A stretch of 64,000 bases of DNA from [Scytonema hofmanni] UTEX 2349 (lineage in GTDB: Bacteria; Cyanobacteriota; Cyanobacteriia; Cyanobacteriales; Nostocaceae), in contig NZ_KK073769.1 of NCBI RefSeq assembly GCF_000582685.1, positions 1,079,955-1,143,954 on the forward strand, given 5' to 3'. The position numbers were made by a program, and so were the translations under genes. The notes under the pieces were generated by a model. The model had not been told where the DNA came from. It saw nothing but the letters and a program-made list of their open reading frames with translations, and ran no database searches. Below, one piece after another: positions 33,618-42,576 of the stretch (position 1 is the stretch's first letter; every line of letters begins with the position of its first letter).

Positions 33618-35345
33618 ATGGTTAGCGATCGCTTAAACAACACAAATAACTTGACTCCTAAGTTTGAAGGCTTTTTTATTGAGATGGTAATGCCAGGACA
33701 AAAGAAAAGAGTCCAGGAAGTTGTGACTCAAGCTTTTGGTTTAGATGGTCAGGTGAAATCAGTTGGTGACAATCAGACTGAGTTTCAAGTCACTCTCAAG
33801 AAGAAAGTTTTATCGGTGAAGGATGCTTGGGATAAATCATATCATCTGCGATCGCAACCAGGAGTGGTGGATGCACAGCCATTGTTTGCGGTTCCCCTAG
33901 CTGATAATTCCCAATCAGAACCGATAGGTGACACTCAAGGTCAAATAGAAGAACAAAGCAGTGATGTAGAATGGAGTCTCAAACAAATTCGCGTTTTTGA
34001 AGCATGGTCGCGCTTTTTCCCTGACCCGCAGCGACCGCCAGGACATGATATTATTATCGGGCTGCCGGATACAGGTTATTCAGAACATCCAGAAATTATT
34101 CGTAATCTGCTTTTGGCAAAAGGCTACGATTTTCTAAAGAAAGACAAAGACCCAAAAGATGAATTAGAAAGACCTTTTGGTCAAGTTGTAAATAATCCCG
34201 GTCACGGGACATCAACAGCAAGTGTACTTATCAGTCCCAGAGGAGCGCAAGGCGATTATCTGAGTGGGAAAGCTGTTACAGGAGTTGCACCTGGTGCAAA
34301 AGTAGTACCTCTGCGAGTTTCTTATTCAGTGGTATTATTAAGTGTGCAAAATCTTGCTGAAGCGATCGAGTATGCGGCAGATAATAATATTCATGTTTTG
34401 TCAATCAGTCTAGGGACTGGTTTCTTTAACCAACGTCTGCGGACTGCGATAATTTATGCTCAAAAACGAGGCGTAATTATAGTAGCAGCATCTGGGACTT
34501 ATATTCCCTACGTAGTTTGGCCCGCTGCCTATGATGAAGTGATTGCTGTAACTGGTAGCAATGTACTGCGTGAGATTTGGTCAGGTGCATCCCAAGGACA
34601 TCAAGTTGATGTTACCGCACCTGCTGAGAAAGTTTGGTATGCGAAAGTTGATAAGATAGATAATGAATTTAGATATAATATACTTCAAGGCTCCGGGACT
34701 TCATTTTCGGCGCCAATAGTTGCGGGTGTAGCGGCTTTATGGCTATCGTATCATGGACGACAGGAGTTAATTAAGCGCTATGGTGCCGAAAAGATTCCTT
34801 TTATCTTTAATCAGATTCTGCGGGATAGTTGCGAAAAGTTCCCGACATGGAAGCCGGATAAATTTGGTGCAGGAATTGTCAATACAGAGAAAGTTCTTGC
34901 CGCACCATTACCTGATAATGTTAGTGGTACTAATTTTGCACCAGCGATCGCCTTACAACAACATCCAGCTATAGACAACGGTAGGCTAGAAACTTTCACC
35001 CATCTGTTTGAAAACCAACTAACCGACAGTCAACCAAAAGATAATTTTATCGCGGTAGCTGGCGATCGCAATAAACTTCTTGCAACTCTGGCAGAACTGT
35101 TACAAACAACAGAAACTCAGTTACCACAACGATTGAAAGAGGTAGGACAAGAGTTAGCCTTTCATATTACCACAAATCCAACGCTTTATCAGCAATTAGC
35201 AAAGGCTTTATCTATTGAAAAGCCCGATGCAAATCAGTTGAAAACAAAATCTCTCACTGAGTCATCAAAGTCAAACAATTTGGATTCAGTACGCGAGATT
35301 TTGTTGCAGAATGTATCTGAAGTTTTGAAGACAAAGTTGAGATAA
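33618..35345 (+). CDS. S8-family (subtilisin-like) serine peptidase
   Basis: The 575-residue protein has an N-terminal prodomain-like part (about 15-125), the catalytic triad Asp151 (GLPDTGY), His196 (NPGHGTS) and Ser362 (GSGTSFSAPIVAG), and a C-terminal helical region. No signal peptide is seen, so it may be cytoplasmic or non-classically exported. In the usual AAGN motif, whose Asn forms the oxyanion hole, the sequence reads AASGT (Thr294), so activity may be reduced or changed. It starts after a repeat-filled spacer behind murD, with no evident functional link. Confidence 0.88.
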   Translation: MVSDRLNNTNNLTPKFEGFFIEMVMPGQKKRVQEVVTQAFGLDGQVKSVGDNQTEFQVTLKKKVLSVKDAWDKSYHLRSQPGVVDAQPLFAVPLADNSQSEPIGDTQGQIEEQSSDVEWSLKQIRVFEAWSRFFPDPQRPPGHDIIIGLPDTGYSEHPEIIRNLLLAKGYDFLKKDKDPKDELERPFGQVVNNPGHGTSTASVLISPRGAQGDYLSGKAVTGVAPGAKVVPLRVSYSVVLLSVQNLAEAIEYAADNNIHVLSISLGTGFFNQRLRTAIIYAQKRGVIIVAASGTYIPYVVWPAAYDEVIAVTGSNVLREIWSGASQGHQVDVTAPAEKVWYAKVDKIDNEFRYNILQGSGTSFSAPIVAGVAALWLSYHGRQELIKRYGAEKIPFIFNQILRDSCEKFPTWKPDKFGAGIVNTEKVLAAPLPDNVSGTNFAPAIALQQHPAIDNGRLETFTHLFENQLTDSQPKDNFIAVAGDRNKLLATLAELLQTTETQLPQRLKEVGQELAFHITTNPTLYQQLAKALSIEKPDANQLKTKSLTESSKSNNLDSVREILLQNVSEVLKTKLR

Positions 35346-35558
35346 AATAATGGTCTATAATCTCACTTCCCAACTATGTATTCCAAGCTCATAATAAGCG
35401 GTAATCCACTCATAGCAAGGCTTTCAATGATTAGAGCCGTCTTAAGTATTAGTGTAAATACATATAAGTGACTAAATAGGCAATCCGAAATAATGCTCAT
35501 GACATTCTGTGTATCTACCAAATATATTGAACTTTGGAAACACAAGATAGACTATTTC

Positions 35559-36647
35559 ATGAGCTTTTTTCCCTATTTGATCAGGCGCTTGCAGTTATCT
35601 ACTTTACTGATATTCTTAGCGAGTGTAATTGTCACTCTTGCTCTCGGTTGTCTGCCAACTCCCAGCCAGACTCTTACACGAGACAAGTTTCTCCAACCCT
35701 TTTCATCCACATCCCCTTGGAATATGCCCATAGGCTCAAATGCCCAATACATACCTGCCGGCATCGATAAGGCAGGTTATACTGCGGCAGATGAGGAGTA
35801 CTTCTACAAACTCAAAGCAAACGACCCCTACCATCCAATTTATAGTCCTGGTGCTTGGGGTGAAGGGCGCTGTACAGGCACTAAACCTATGGAATTGTGG
35901 CTACCCATTCCACACGATTTAATTGTTCAAGATGCCACGAGTCAGCCTTACAGCACTCCCAATAATGCGAGTGCTTTTTTAATGCCAAATGGTAAAACTT
36001 TAGTGCAGCTTGAACCCCTGGCTCGTTGTCAACCCGGAGGTTCAATTTATGGTTGGCGTTATCCGGACGTTGACATTTACGGAGAAGGAATAGGTGGAGC
36101 GCATTTTGGTTCTGGTCTTTCTGCGATTGGTGGCTCTGTTCGCAAAGGTGAACTCACCAGCAATCAGCCAATTCATCATGCATTGAAAATTCTTCTTTGG
36201 GGAGAAAAATATTATTATTACTCTCAGTCTAATCCTGGGTATCGCTGGCCCGCAGATCGTGCAGATGCCAATGCCGCCAAGCAGTATCATGGTAAAAACC
36301 CCGCCCTTGTCCAAGGAGCGCTTTTAGCAATTCTTCCCAGCCAAACCGAAGAAAGTCTTAACTTGCAAACACCTGCGGCTAAAAAACTATTTCATGCCTT
36401 GCAAGATTACGGTGCTTATATTGTTGATGATGCCGGTTGGGACGCTCATTACCTCGCAATGGAAAGAGGAGTTGTGGATGAGTTTCGCAACACCTTCGGC
36501 TATGATTTCGAGGGTAAAAGCGGACAATTTCAGGACGACTTTATGAAGCTATTTCAAGCGTTGCAAATTGTCGATAACAATACAGCAAGCAGTGTTGGTG
36601 GCGGTGGAATTCCCCGTGTTGCTCTTGCTCCCCCGATTGGAAACTGA
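35559..36647 (+). CDS. Putative lipoprotein of unknown function
   Basis: From ATG at 35559 the product has 362 residues with a basic start (LIRRLQ), a hydrophobic stretch and a lipobox-like LALGC, so it is probably a lipid-anchored exported protein; an earlier ATG at 35493 would add 22 residues before the signal. The mature part is rich in aromatic residues and glycine, with SPWNMPIG, YGWRYPDVDIYG, GGAHFGSGLSAIGGSVR, GYRWPADRADANA and QDYGAYIVDDAGWDAHY. I believe related proteins occur in other bacteria, but I cannot name a function. No operon partner is apparent. Confidence 0.7.
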   Translation: MSFFPYLIRRLQLSTLLIFLASVIVTLALGCLPTPSQTLTRDKFLQPFSSTSPWNMPIGSNAQYIPAGIDKAGYTAADEEYFYKLKANDPYHPIYSPGAWGEGRCTGTKPMELWLPIPHDLIVQDATSQPYSTPNNASAFLMPNGKTLVQLEPLARCQPGGSIYGWRYPDVDIYGEGIGGAHFGSGLSAIGGSVRKGELTSNQPIHHALKILLWGEKYYYYSQSNPGYRWPADRADANAAKQYHGKNPALVQGALLAILPSQTEESLNLQTPAAKKLFHALQDYGAYIVDDAGWDAHYLAMERGVVDEFRNTFGYDFEGKSGQFQDDFMKLFQALQIVDNNTASSVGGGGIPRVALAPPIGN

Positions 36648-37091
36648 AGAATTAGTTTAGACGTTCCAGTGTAAAGACATTCCGCTGTAAAGACGTTCCG
36701 CTGTAAAGACGTTCCGGCGGAACGTCTCTACGATGGTTGCACACTAAAGACGTTCCAGCGGAACGTCTCTACGACGGTTGCAATATTTTTATTAACGTTA
36801 ATTAAACGGACATCATATAATAAACGAGATTGTAGCTAATTGTTCCCCAAGATATAACGGTGAACTCGAAGAATTCATGGTGTTTCGTTGTCAAGAGATT
36901 ATGAAACACCACGACTTTGTTTGACTTTTTATTTGAGCGATCGCATTGCTTCTTCACAAAAATATATATATAAAAGTCCTGTTTGATTATAAACTTTCTG
37001 ATGTCAGTATAAGTGATTTAACTTGACTAGGCTGTGCCTTTATAGGTTCAAATTTTTTCTCAAATACTGCTCATAAAGAAGGAGATTGATC
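36648..37091. other. Spacer with a palindrome cluster and a hairpin
   Basis: Besides the repeat cluster, GGTGTTTC and GAAACACC (about 36879-36901) can form a stem, a possible terminator. The rest, up to the next gene, is AT-rich and presumably holds its promoter. Confidence 0.55.
36658..36815. repeat. Cluster of GACGTTCC palindromes
   Basis: Several half-units (GTAAAGACGTTCCGCT) in a row are followed by two full palindromes with GACGTTCCGGCGGAACGTC-type cores and the same TTTTTATTAACGTTAATTAA tail as at 14137-14175. Confidence 0.8.
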
Positions 37092-37556
37092 GTGTTTCGT
37101 AAATCTATGTTTATATCTTTTGGTTTGGGTTGTAGCTTGCTTACCTGTGGTATCGCTCAGGCTTTACCCAAACCCATTGCAAAACCAAATTCAGTAGCGC
37201 AAAGTTCTAAAGATAATAAACCTTCTGGTTCCCCTTTTGGCTTCGTAAATATAAAAGGTGCAGTAGTCCGCAGTGATGGCACTCTTGCTCGTAGCTTAGG
37301 AGCAGTATCATCAAGCTTGCTTGATACAGGAGCATATGAGGTAGAATTTCCACAAAATGTAAGCAATTGCATCTACAATGCAACTCTTGGAGAACCTGCT
37401 CTAGAAAATCCGGAAACAGGAGAAATTGTAGTGGGTCTGCGCCGTGGTAATCCTAACGCTGTGTTTGTTGGAACATTTAACAGCAGTGGAGAAAGCTCCA
37501 ACAAAGCATTCCATTTAACAGTTACTTGCCCGGTAAATCGTGGTGGGTATCGGTAA
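37092..37556 (+). CDS. Small exported protein of unknown function
   Basis: The start is GTG at 37092 with AAGGAG eight bases before it. The 154-residue product has a signal peptide (ISFGLGCSLLTCGIAQA) and a beta-rich mature domain (FGFVNIKGAVVRSDGTLARS, YEVEFPQNVSNCIYNATLG, HLTVTCPV) with two cysteines that could form a disulphide. It is not a family I can name. It stands alone between repeat-rich spacers. Confidence 0.7.
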   Translation: MFRKSMFISFGLGCSLLTCGIAQALPKPIAKPNSVAQSSKDNKPSGSPFGFVNIKGAVVRSDGTLARSLGAVSSSLLDTGAYEVEFPQNVSNCIYNATLGEPALENPETGEIVVGLRRGNPNAVFVGTFNSSGESSNKAFHLTVTCPVNRGGYR

Positions 37557-37558
37557 AC

Positions 37559-37800
37559 CATGAGAAAGAGGGGGAAAGGGGAAAGGTTAAGAAGTTATTC
37601 ACAACACGCATAAACTTTTTTCTTTCCTTTCCTACTATACGGGTTCAAAGCCCCCTCCTTATGATTGAGGTCTCCCCCAAGGGGAGGTCACAATCCTCCT
37701 CTAAATTCTTTCCCCTTTCCCCTTTCCCCTTTAACCTTTTCCCCTCTTCGTGAACCTTTACCCCTCTTAAAAAAACCCTTTTTTCCTTTCCCCTTTCACC
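37559..37800. repeat. GGGGAAAGG / CCTTTCCCC low-complexity tracts
   Basis: GGGGAAAGG units just past the stop codon, a unit with ATACGGGTTCAAAGCCCCC (similar to one in inverse orientation at 55452-55470), then long CCCCTTTCCCC runs. Confidence 0.7.
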
Positions 37801-37822
37801 CAAACAAATTGGTGAGATTATA

Positions 37823-38710
37823 TCAAGAACCAAAAGTGAATAATTTTCTTATTTTTGCAGCTATGTATGGTCGCCTTATTTGGGCATCTTTTAAAAGAAA
37901 GATAAAATCTTTAATTGATATTTTTTCTTTTTTAACAAACTCCATTGGTTTAAACTTAAAAAATGTTTTTTGACTATACCAAGTCATTAACATTTTCTTT
38001 TCTAAAAAGAGAAAAGGTGTCTGATTAGCAAATTTTAAATTGGACTTTAAATGAGTAGGAAAAACATCATAAACAGCAGAAAATGCTTCTGTAATTATGG
38101 TGATGCCGGAAGTTTTCAGCATAGAGTTAATATCTCTAATAGCGGTAATGGGGTCAGTCAAATGTTCTAAAACTTCAAAAGAAAGCACAACATCATATTG
38201 AGATGTAAGACAAGAATTATAATCAGAGATAATATTTACGCGATCGCCGATCAAATCGTAATGGGCAAACCGCTTTGTCGCAAATTCGTATGTTTTACTT
38301 CCAGGGATGTCGAAATAGTTAATTTTAAATCCATTATTAACAAGTTCTAAAGAATCATTGCCGGTGCCGTCACCCAACATGAGAATTGTTAAATCATCAA
38401 GTGATCGAGCATTCTTTTGGGCGTATAAGCGAATCCTTTCAATCGCTTGTTGAATCCAAAGCTGTCTTTCTTTTGTTGCCCAAAAAACCATAGTCTCAAT
38501 TATTAATCCATGTCCTTCTTTGTAGAGTTTTTCCATCTTGTCGTCATATTGATGGGGAGTTACTCCAAAATGCTTTGCTTCTTGAATTACGGTTCCTTCA
38601 CCTATAGCCTGCATCCACACTCTATGTTCTACTTCCTGTCTGGGCAAATCGGTAAAATTAACTAGTTCATCAACAATTTCTTGATAACTGAAAGGAAGTT
38701 TAATGTTCAT
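37823..38710 (-). CDS. Class I SAM-dependent methyltransferase of the EPS locus
   Basis: The 295-residue protein has the Rossmann methyltransferase pattern: ILMLGDGTGNDSLELVN (motif I, with GDGTGND in place of the common GxGxG), INYFDIPGSKT, and YDVVLSFEVLEHLTDP (motif IV). An N-terminal helical part (about 1-105) precedes it. As the last gene of the polysaccharide locus it may methylate a sugar or polysaccharide chain; that role is inferred from position. A strong hairpin separates it from the flippase gene. Confidence 0.8.
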   Translation of the reverse strand: MNIKLPFSYQEIVDELVNFTDLPRQEVEHRVWMQAIGEGTVIQEAKHFGVTPHQYDDKMEKLYKEGHGLIIETMVFWATKERQLWIQQAIERIRLYAQKNARSLDDLTILMLGDGTGNDSLELVNNGFKINYFDIPGSKTYEFATKRFAHYDLIGDRVNIISDYNSCLTSQYDVVLSFEVLEHLTDPITAIRDINSMLKTSGITIITEAFSAVYDVFPTHLKSNLKFANQTPFLFLEKKMLMTWYSQKTFFKFKPMEFVKKEKISIKDFIFLLKDAQIRRPYIAAKIRKLFTFGS

Positions 38711-38738
38711 AGTTTTGTTTTGTACTGATTTTTGACCT

Positions 38739-38787
38739 GTAGAGACGCGTTAGCGAAGCGGGACGAAGTTCAATTTCGCGTCTCTAC
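38739..38787. repeat. Dispersed palindrome variant with enlarged loop
   Basis: GTAGAGACGCG and CGCGTCTCTAC arms flank an insert with TTAGCGAAGCGGGACGAAGTT. It lies in the spacer before the methyltransferase gene. Confidence 0.7.
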
Positions 38788-38857
38788 ACTCGGATTTTAG
38801 GCTTAACACCAAGCGTATTGGGGCATAACCAAATCTCAGTAGATTGAAAACTTTTGT

Positions 38858-38906
38858 AATCTAAGCGTCCTAACTTCAATTACATTGTAGCTAGGACGCT
38901 TAGATT
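38858..38906. terminator. 15-bp perfect hairpin between flippase and methyltransferase genes
   Basis: AATCTAAGCGTCCTA and TAGGACGCTTAGATT pair perfectly around a 19-base loop. The T run (CTTTTTT) lies on the plus-strand side. It may act as a terminator or RNA-stabilising structure at the end of the flippase mRNA; direction is uncertain. Confidence 0.5.
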
Positions 38907-38925
38907 AACCTAAGCGCCTTTTTTG

Positions 38926-40311
38926 TCAAGACCTCAAAATTTGTAAATAGCCGACAAGGGTATTTCTCTCTTTGGTTGATAATAGTGGAAGCAGTAGCAA
39001 CAAGCAAGACAGGTAACGAGCTGAACCAGGTAATGTACTTAAAACTAAAACAGCGATGGTGATGCCGTACCAAATAAGAGCTTTAGTGTAATTTAAATTG
39101 CCCAATTCTTTGACTATATATATATGAAGTAGTAGGTAACTAGCTAATGCACATATTTCAGCCCAGCCATAACCAATTATTCCCATTTGCGGTACTAGGA
39201 AAAATGCACCACCGGCAAAAAGTGCAACATGAGCTGCATGAAACCAAGCAACTAATAAATTTTTACCCAGCAGATAAAGTACTGAGCAATGTAAATTGAA
39301 GATGGAATTGGAAAGATAGCCAACGGCAATATATGGAAAGACTTGCAGCACTGGAGTCCAATTTTTCCCAAAAATCAGTAATAATACCATCGGACCGAGT
39401 AGCGCAAAACCTGCCAATGGAACGCCAACTGCTAACGCTTGCAAACGCATTCCCTCTTCAATACTATGACGCAGGCGAGTTTTGTCATTTTCGAGTTTAG
39501 CAAGGGCTGCCATAGCTAAACGCCAAGTTACTGACTTAGCAAAAGAAAGCATTTCGACTAAACGAATGGCAAGAGAAACAAAACCCACAGCTTCAGCACC
39601 GGCAAAACGTCCGACAATGACTGGATTGACAAGCGATCGCAATTGCCATAACCAAGTTGAACTAGAATAGCTTAAACCATACTTCAACATCTCCCGAATC
39701 AAACTTGGCTTCCAGCATAAGCGCGGACGAAGTTTAGTACTCGAATAAGTCAGCGCAACCATGCTGATTTGCTGAAGCCACAAACCAGCAGTTGGCGCCC
39801 AAGCACCAGATCCTTGATGCGCTAGTGGCAGCGCGATCGCATAGTAGCTAATTTGACTGATTAACTCGATATATGCCACCCGCTGAAAATTTAAGTCGCG
39901 GTCGAGTTTAATTGTTAAAGGTATATTTAACAATGATAAAGGTAAAGTCAAACCCAAAGCCGCCAAAAAGGGTGCTGCTTCTGGAAGGTTAAGCATTTGA
40001 GCAATAATATGTTGCCCTAATACCAAACTCAGTGCAGAGGTTCCACCAAAACATAGCAATAGAGTAAACGCTTGGTCATAATCTTCTTGCTCTGGGTTGC
40101 TGGTTTTGCGTAATAAATAAACATCCAAACCCCATATACCCAAACCACCTATAAAACTGACAATTCCATAACCTACTCCATACAAACCGTACTGGGCAGG
40201 TCCAATAACTCTCGTAATAAATATTACTCCTATCAGGCTGAGTAATATTCCCAGAGCTTGTCTTATAACCAGTAAAGCTCCACCCTTAATAACTTGATTT
40301 CGCAGTCCCAC
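38926..40311 (-). CDS. Wzx-type oligosaccharide flippase
   Basis: The 461-residue protein has about 12-14 hydrophobic segments and the start MGLRNQVIKGGALLVIRQALG, then IFITRVIGPAQYGLYGVGYGIV, as in the Polysacc_synt (Wzx/RfbX) family that moves lipid-linked repeat units across the inner membrane. The start is GTG with TGGAG before it. It sits among glycosyltransferases and a Wzy-like polymerase, which supports a role in exopolysaccharide export. Confidence 0.9.
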   Translation of the reverse strand: MGLRNQVIKGGALLVIRQALGILLSLIGVIFITRVIGPAQYGLYGVGYGIVSFIGGLGIWGLDVYLLRKTSNPEQEDYDQAFTLLLCFGGTSALSLVLGQHIIAQMLNLPEAAPFLAALGLTLPLSLLNIPLTIKLDRDLNFQRVAYIELISQISYYAIALPLAHQGSGAWAPTAGLWLQQISMVALTYSSTKLRPRLCWKPSLIREMLKYGLSYSSSTWLWQLRSLVNPVIVGRFAGAEAVGFVSLAIRLVEMLSFAKSVTWRLAMAALAKLENDKTRLRHSIEEGMRLQALAVGVPLAGFALLGPMVLLLIFGKNWTPVLQVFPYIAVGYLSNSIFNLHCSVLYLLGKNLLVAWFHAAHVALFAGGAFFLVPQMGIIGYGWAEICALASYLLLHIYIVKELGNLNYTKALIWYGITIAVLVLSTLPGSARYLSCLLLLLPLLSTKERNTLVGYLQILRS

Positions 40312-40329
40312 AGTTACTCCAAAAAGCGA

Positions 40330-40434
40330 TTAGATATTAGGAATTGGGCATGGGGCATGGGGCATGGGGCATTGGGCATGGGGCATTGGGGTTTCTCCCC
40401 CTTGTCCCCCCTTGTCTCCCCATTCCCCAATTCC
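40330..40434. repeat. GGGGCATGGGGCATT tandem repeats
   Basis: GGGGCAT units followed by TTGTCCCCC units fill the gap between the flippase gene and the upstream GT2 gene. Confidence 0.75.
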
Positions 40435-41394
40435 TTAAATTGCACGAAATGACAAACGCCGACGTAAAGAACGATTAAACGATCGCACTTTTTCATAACC
40501 TTCAGATCCCAGCCATTTTAGTGCGGCGATCGCTACACTCAAACGCATAAACCAAGGTCGTAAAAGTAGTTGCGGATAGTTGGCGATCGCTAAGTTGCGA
40601 TAATGTGCCGCTTGTTGGAAATCTTTGTTATCTATAGACCTCCAAGCAAGAAAGACATACAATCTTCCATAGCTTTGCGGTCTTAAATACAACACTTCTG
40701 TTGGCAAAGTTCGATATGTTTTCTCGATCAATCGCCGGAAACCTTCTAACATCGACTGGCAATCTTTTGATTTATTATGAGGATGTTGTCGATATCTAAC
40801 CAAGGGTTCTTTGATCACTCCATAGTAATAACGAGCGGCGATTCTAATCCACATATCCACATCTTCGATGTAGCTATTTTCATCAAATAAGCCAAGAGTT
40901 TCAAAACAAGAACGGCGAATCATGGGTGAACTTCCACAGCAAACCGAGCTATCACATGTTTCAAAAACCTTTTTGTAGACATCACCTTCTTCAGTGTGCC
41001 TCATAACTATGCCTGTGAGCTTACCACTTTCATCCATGTAAGCTGTCCAAGCATCAACTAGACCAACTAAAAGATTATTATCTAAACAATTTGCTTGTTT
41101 TTCTAACTTAGTCGGTTCCCAAATATCATCAGCATCTAAAAAGGCAATATACTCACCTTGAGATTCAGTAATTCCTTTATTTCGTGCCGCAGCCGTACCT
41201 TGATTTTCCTGGGAAATAACCTTGATTCTGGGGTCAGTTATTTGAGAACCCCATTCCACAATTTCATCGGAACTACCATCATTAACAATCAATACTTCAA
41301 AATCAGTCAAAGTTTGCTGCAAGACGCTCTCCACGGTTTCCGGGAGGTATTTCATTGCATTATATGCGGGAACAACAACAGATACTTTTGGCAT
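40435..41394 (-). CDS. Family 2 glycosyltransferase
   Basis: A 319-residue inverting GT-A glycosyltransferase: VSVVVPAYNAMKYLPETVESVL, VNDGSSD for nucleotide binding, FLDADDIWEP as the DXD motif, and a C-terminal helical part. ATG at 41394 is chosen because it gives the standard N-terminus. It is clearly a paralogue of the next gene upstream, sharing RIAARY, KEPLVRYRQHP and the helical C-terminus; the pair likely arose by duplication. It probably adds one sugar of the repeat unit; which sugar cannot be told. Confidence 0.9.
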   Translation of the reverse strand: MPKVSVVVPAYNAMKYLPETVESVLQQTLTDFEVLIVNDGSSDEIVEWGSQITDPRIKVISQENQGTAAARNKGITESQGEYIAFLDADDIWEPTKLEKQANCLDNNLLVGLVDAWTAYMDESGKLTGIVMRHTEEGDVYKKVFETCDSSVCCGSSPMIRRSCFETLGLFDENSYIEDVDMWIRIAARYYYGVIKEPLVRYRQHPHNKSKDCQSMLEGFRRLIEKTYRTLPTEVLYLRPQSYGRLYVFLAWRSIDNKDFQQAAHYRNLAIANYPQLLLRPWFMRLSVAIAALKWLGSEGYEKVRSFNRSLRRRLSFRAI

Positions 41395-41461
41395 GTTTTT
41401 ATCTCTCAAATTGTCTACTTTGGTAATTAATACCAAATCAAGTTGAAATTACTGTTTTTTC

Positions 41462-42562
41462 TTAAGTCCGCGCACCATCCGGACTTTGTTTGTGTGCGCG
41501 TAAACTCCGGGAATTCCATTTGCCAGGGCTGCATCGGATTGTTTGCACAAGCGATCGCACTCTGTCATAAGTTTGTGAACCTAGCAATTTGAGCAGCGAC
41601 AAAGCAATACTTTGACGGATAAAATCCCAAGATAAAATTAGTTGTGGATGATGAGCGATCGCTTGATGATTATAATGACTTGCCTGTGCAAAATCCTGAT
41701 TATTAATCGCTTTCCAAGCTAAATAAAGATTAAGGCGACCATATCCTTTCTCTCTTAAAGGTAGGACTTCAGCGGGTACAAATTCAAAAGCTTGTTCTAT
41801 AATTGTCCGAAAAGCTTCTAAAGTTCCTTTACAGTTACTAGACTTACTTTGAGGATGTTGTCGATAACGAACCAAAGGTTCTTTTATTGCGGCAAATTCA
41901 TAACGAGCCGCAAGACGAATCCACATATCTAAGTCTTCGAGAAAAGGTAAATCTGGATTAAATAATCCAACATTATCAAAACAACTACGACGAATCAAAG
42001 GTGTACTATCACAACAGCAAACAGGTTTAAATTGTACAAGTTGTTTCCAAACATCACCCTCAGCAGAAGAAACAATTATTCTTCCTGTAGATTTACCTTT
42101 TTGGTTAATTAAAATCGTCCAGGTATCTACTAAACCTATTGAGGGATTTTGTTCTAAAAAACGTACCTGCTTTTCTAACTTGGTTGGTTCCCATAAATCA
42201 TCAGCATCCAAAAGCGCGATATATTCACCTTTCGCGGCAGTAATACCTGTATTTCTCGCAACAGATGAACCTTGATTTTTTTGGTAAATTACTCTCACTC
42301 GTGGATCTGTGATTTGCGTTGCCCATCCAGCAGTTCCATCGGAACTACCATCATCAACTATTAACACTTCAAAATCAGAAAAAGTCTGTTTAAAAAGGCT
42401 CTCTATTGTTTCTGGAAGATAAGCAAGAGCATTGTAAGCCGGGATAATTACAGAAACTTTAGGCATATAAGATCCTTCATTTAATTTGAAAACGCTCTCC
42501 ATTGTTTCTGGAAGATAAACAAGAGCATTATAAAACGGAATCATTACAGAAACATGAGGCAT
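41462..42562 (-). CDS. Family 2 glycosyltransferase with duplicated N-terminus
   Basis: The GT-A core (VSVIIPAYNALAYLPETIES, VDDGSSDGT, LLDADDLWEP) begins at an internal ATG (42466, preceded by AAGGA). A further in-frame 32 codons upstream (start 42562, preceded by GGAGG) repeat the same N-terminal block: VSVMIPFYNALVYLPETMES. So the first 96 bp are a tandem duplicate, and two possible starts exist. The final 14 residues (SLRAHKQSPDGART) are encoded by a dispersed repeat. The product is a paralogue of the downstream GT2 and should act on the same polysaccharide. Confidence 0.88.
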   Translation of the reverse strand: MPHVSVMIPFYNALVYLPETMESVFKLNEGSYMPKVSVIIPAYNALAYLPETIESLFKQTFSDFEVLIVDDGSSDGTAGWATQITDPRVRVIYQKNQGSSVARNTGITAAKGEYIALLDADDLWEPTKLEKQVRFLEQNPSIGLVDTWTILINQKGKSTGRIIVSSAEGDVWKQLVQFKPVCCCDSTPLIRRSCFDNVGLFNPDLPFLEDLDMWIRLAARYEFAAIKEPLVRYRQHPQSKSSNCKGTLEAFRTIIEQAFEFVPAEVLPLREKGYGRLNLYLAWKAINNQDFAQASHYNHQAIAHHPQLILSWDFIRQSIALSLLKLLGSQTYDRVRSLVQTIRCSPGKWNSRSLRAHKQSPDGART

Positions 42563-42576
42563 ATCAAACCCTCCAT

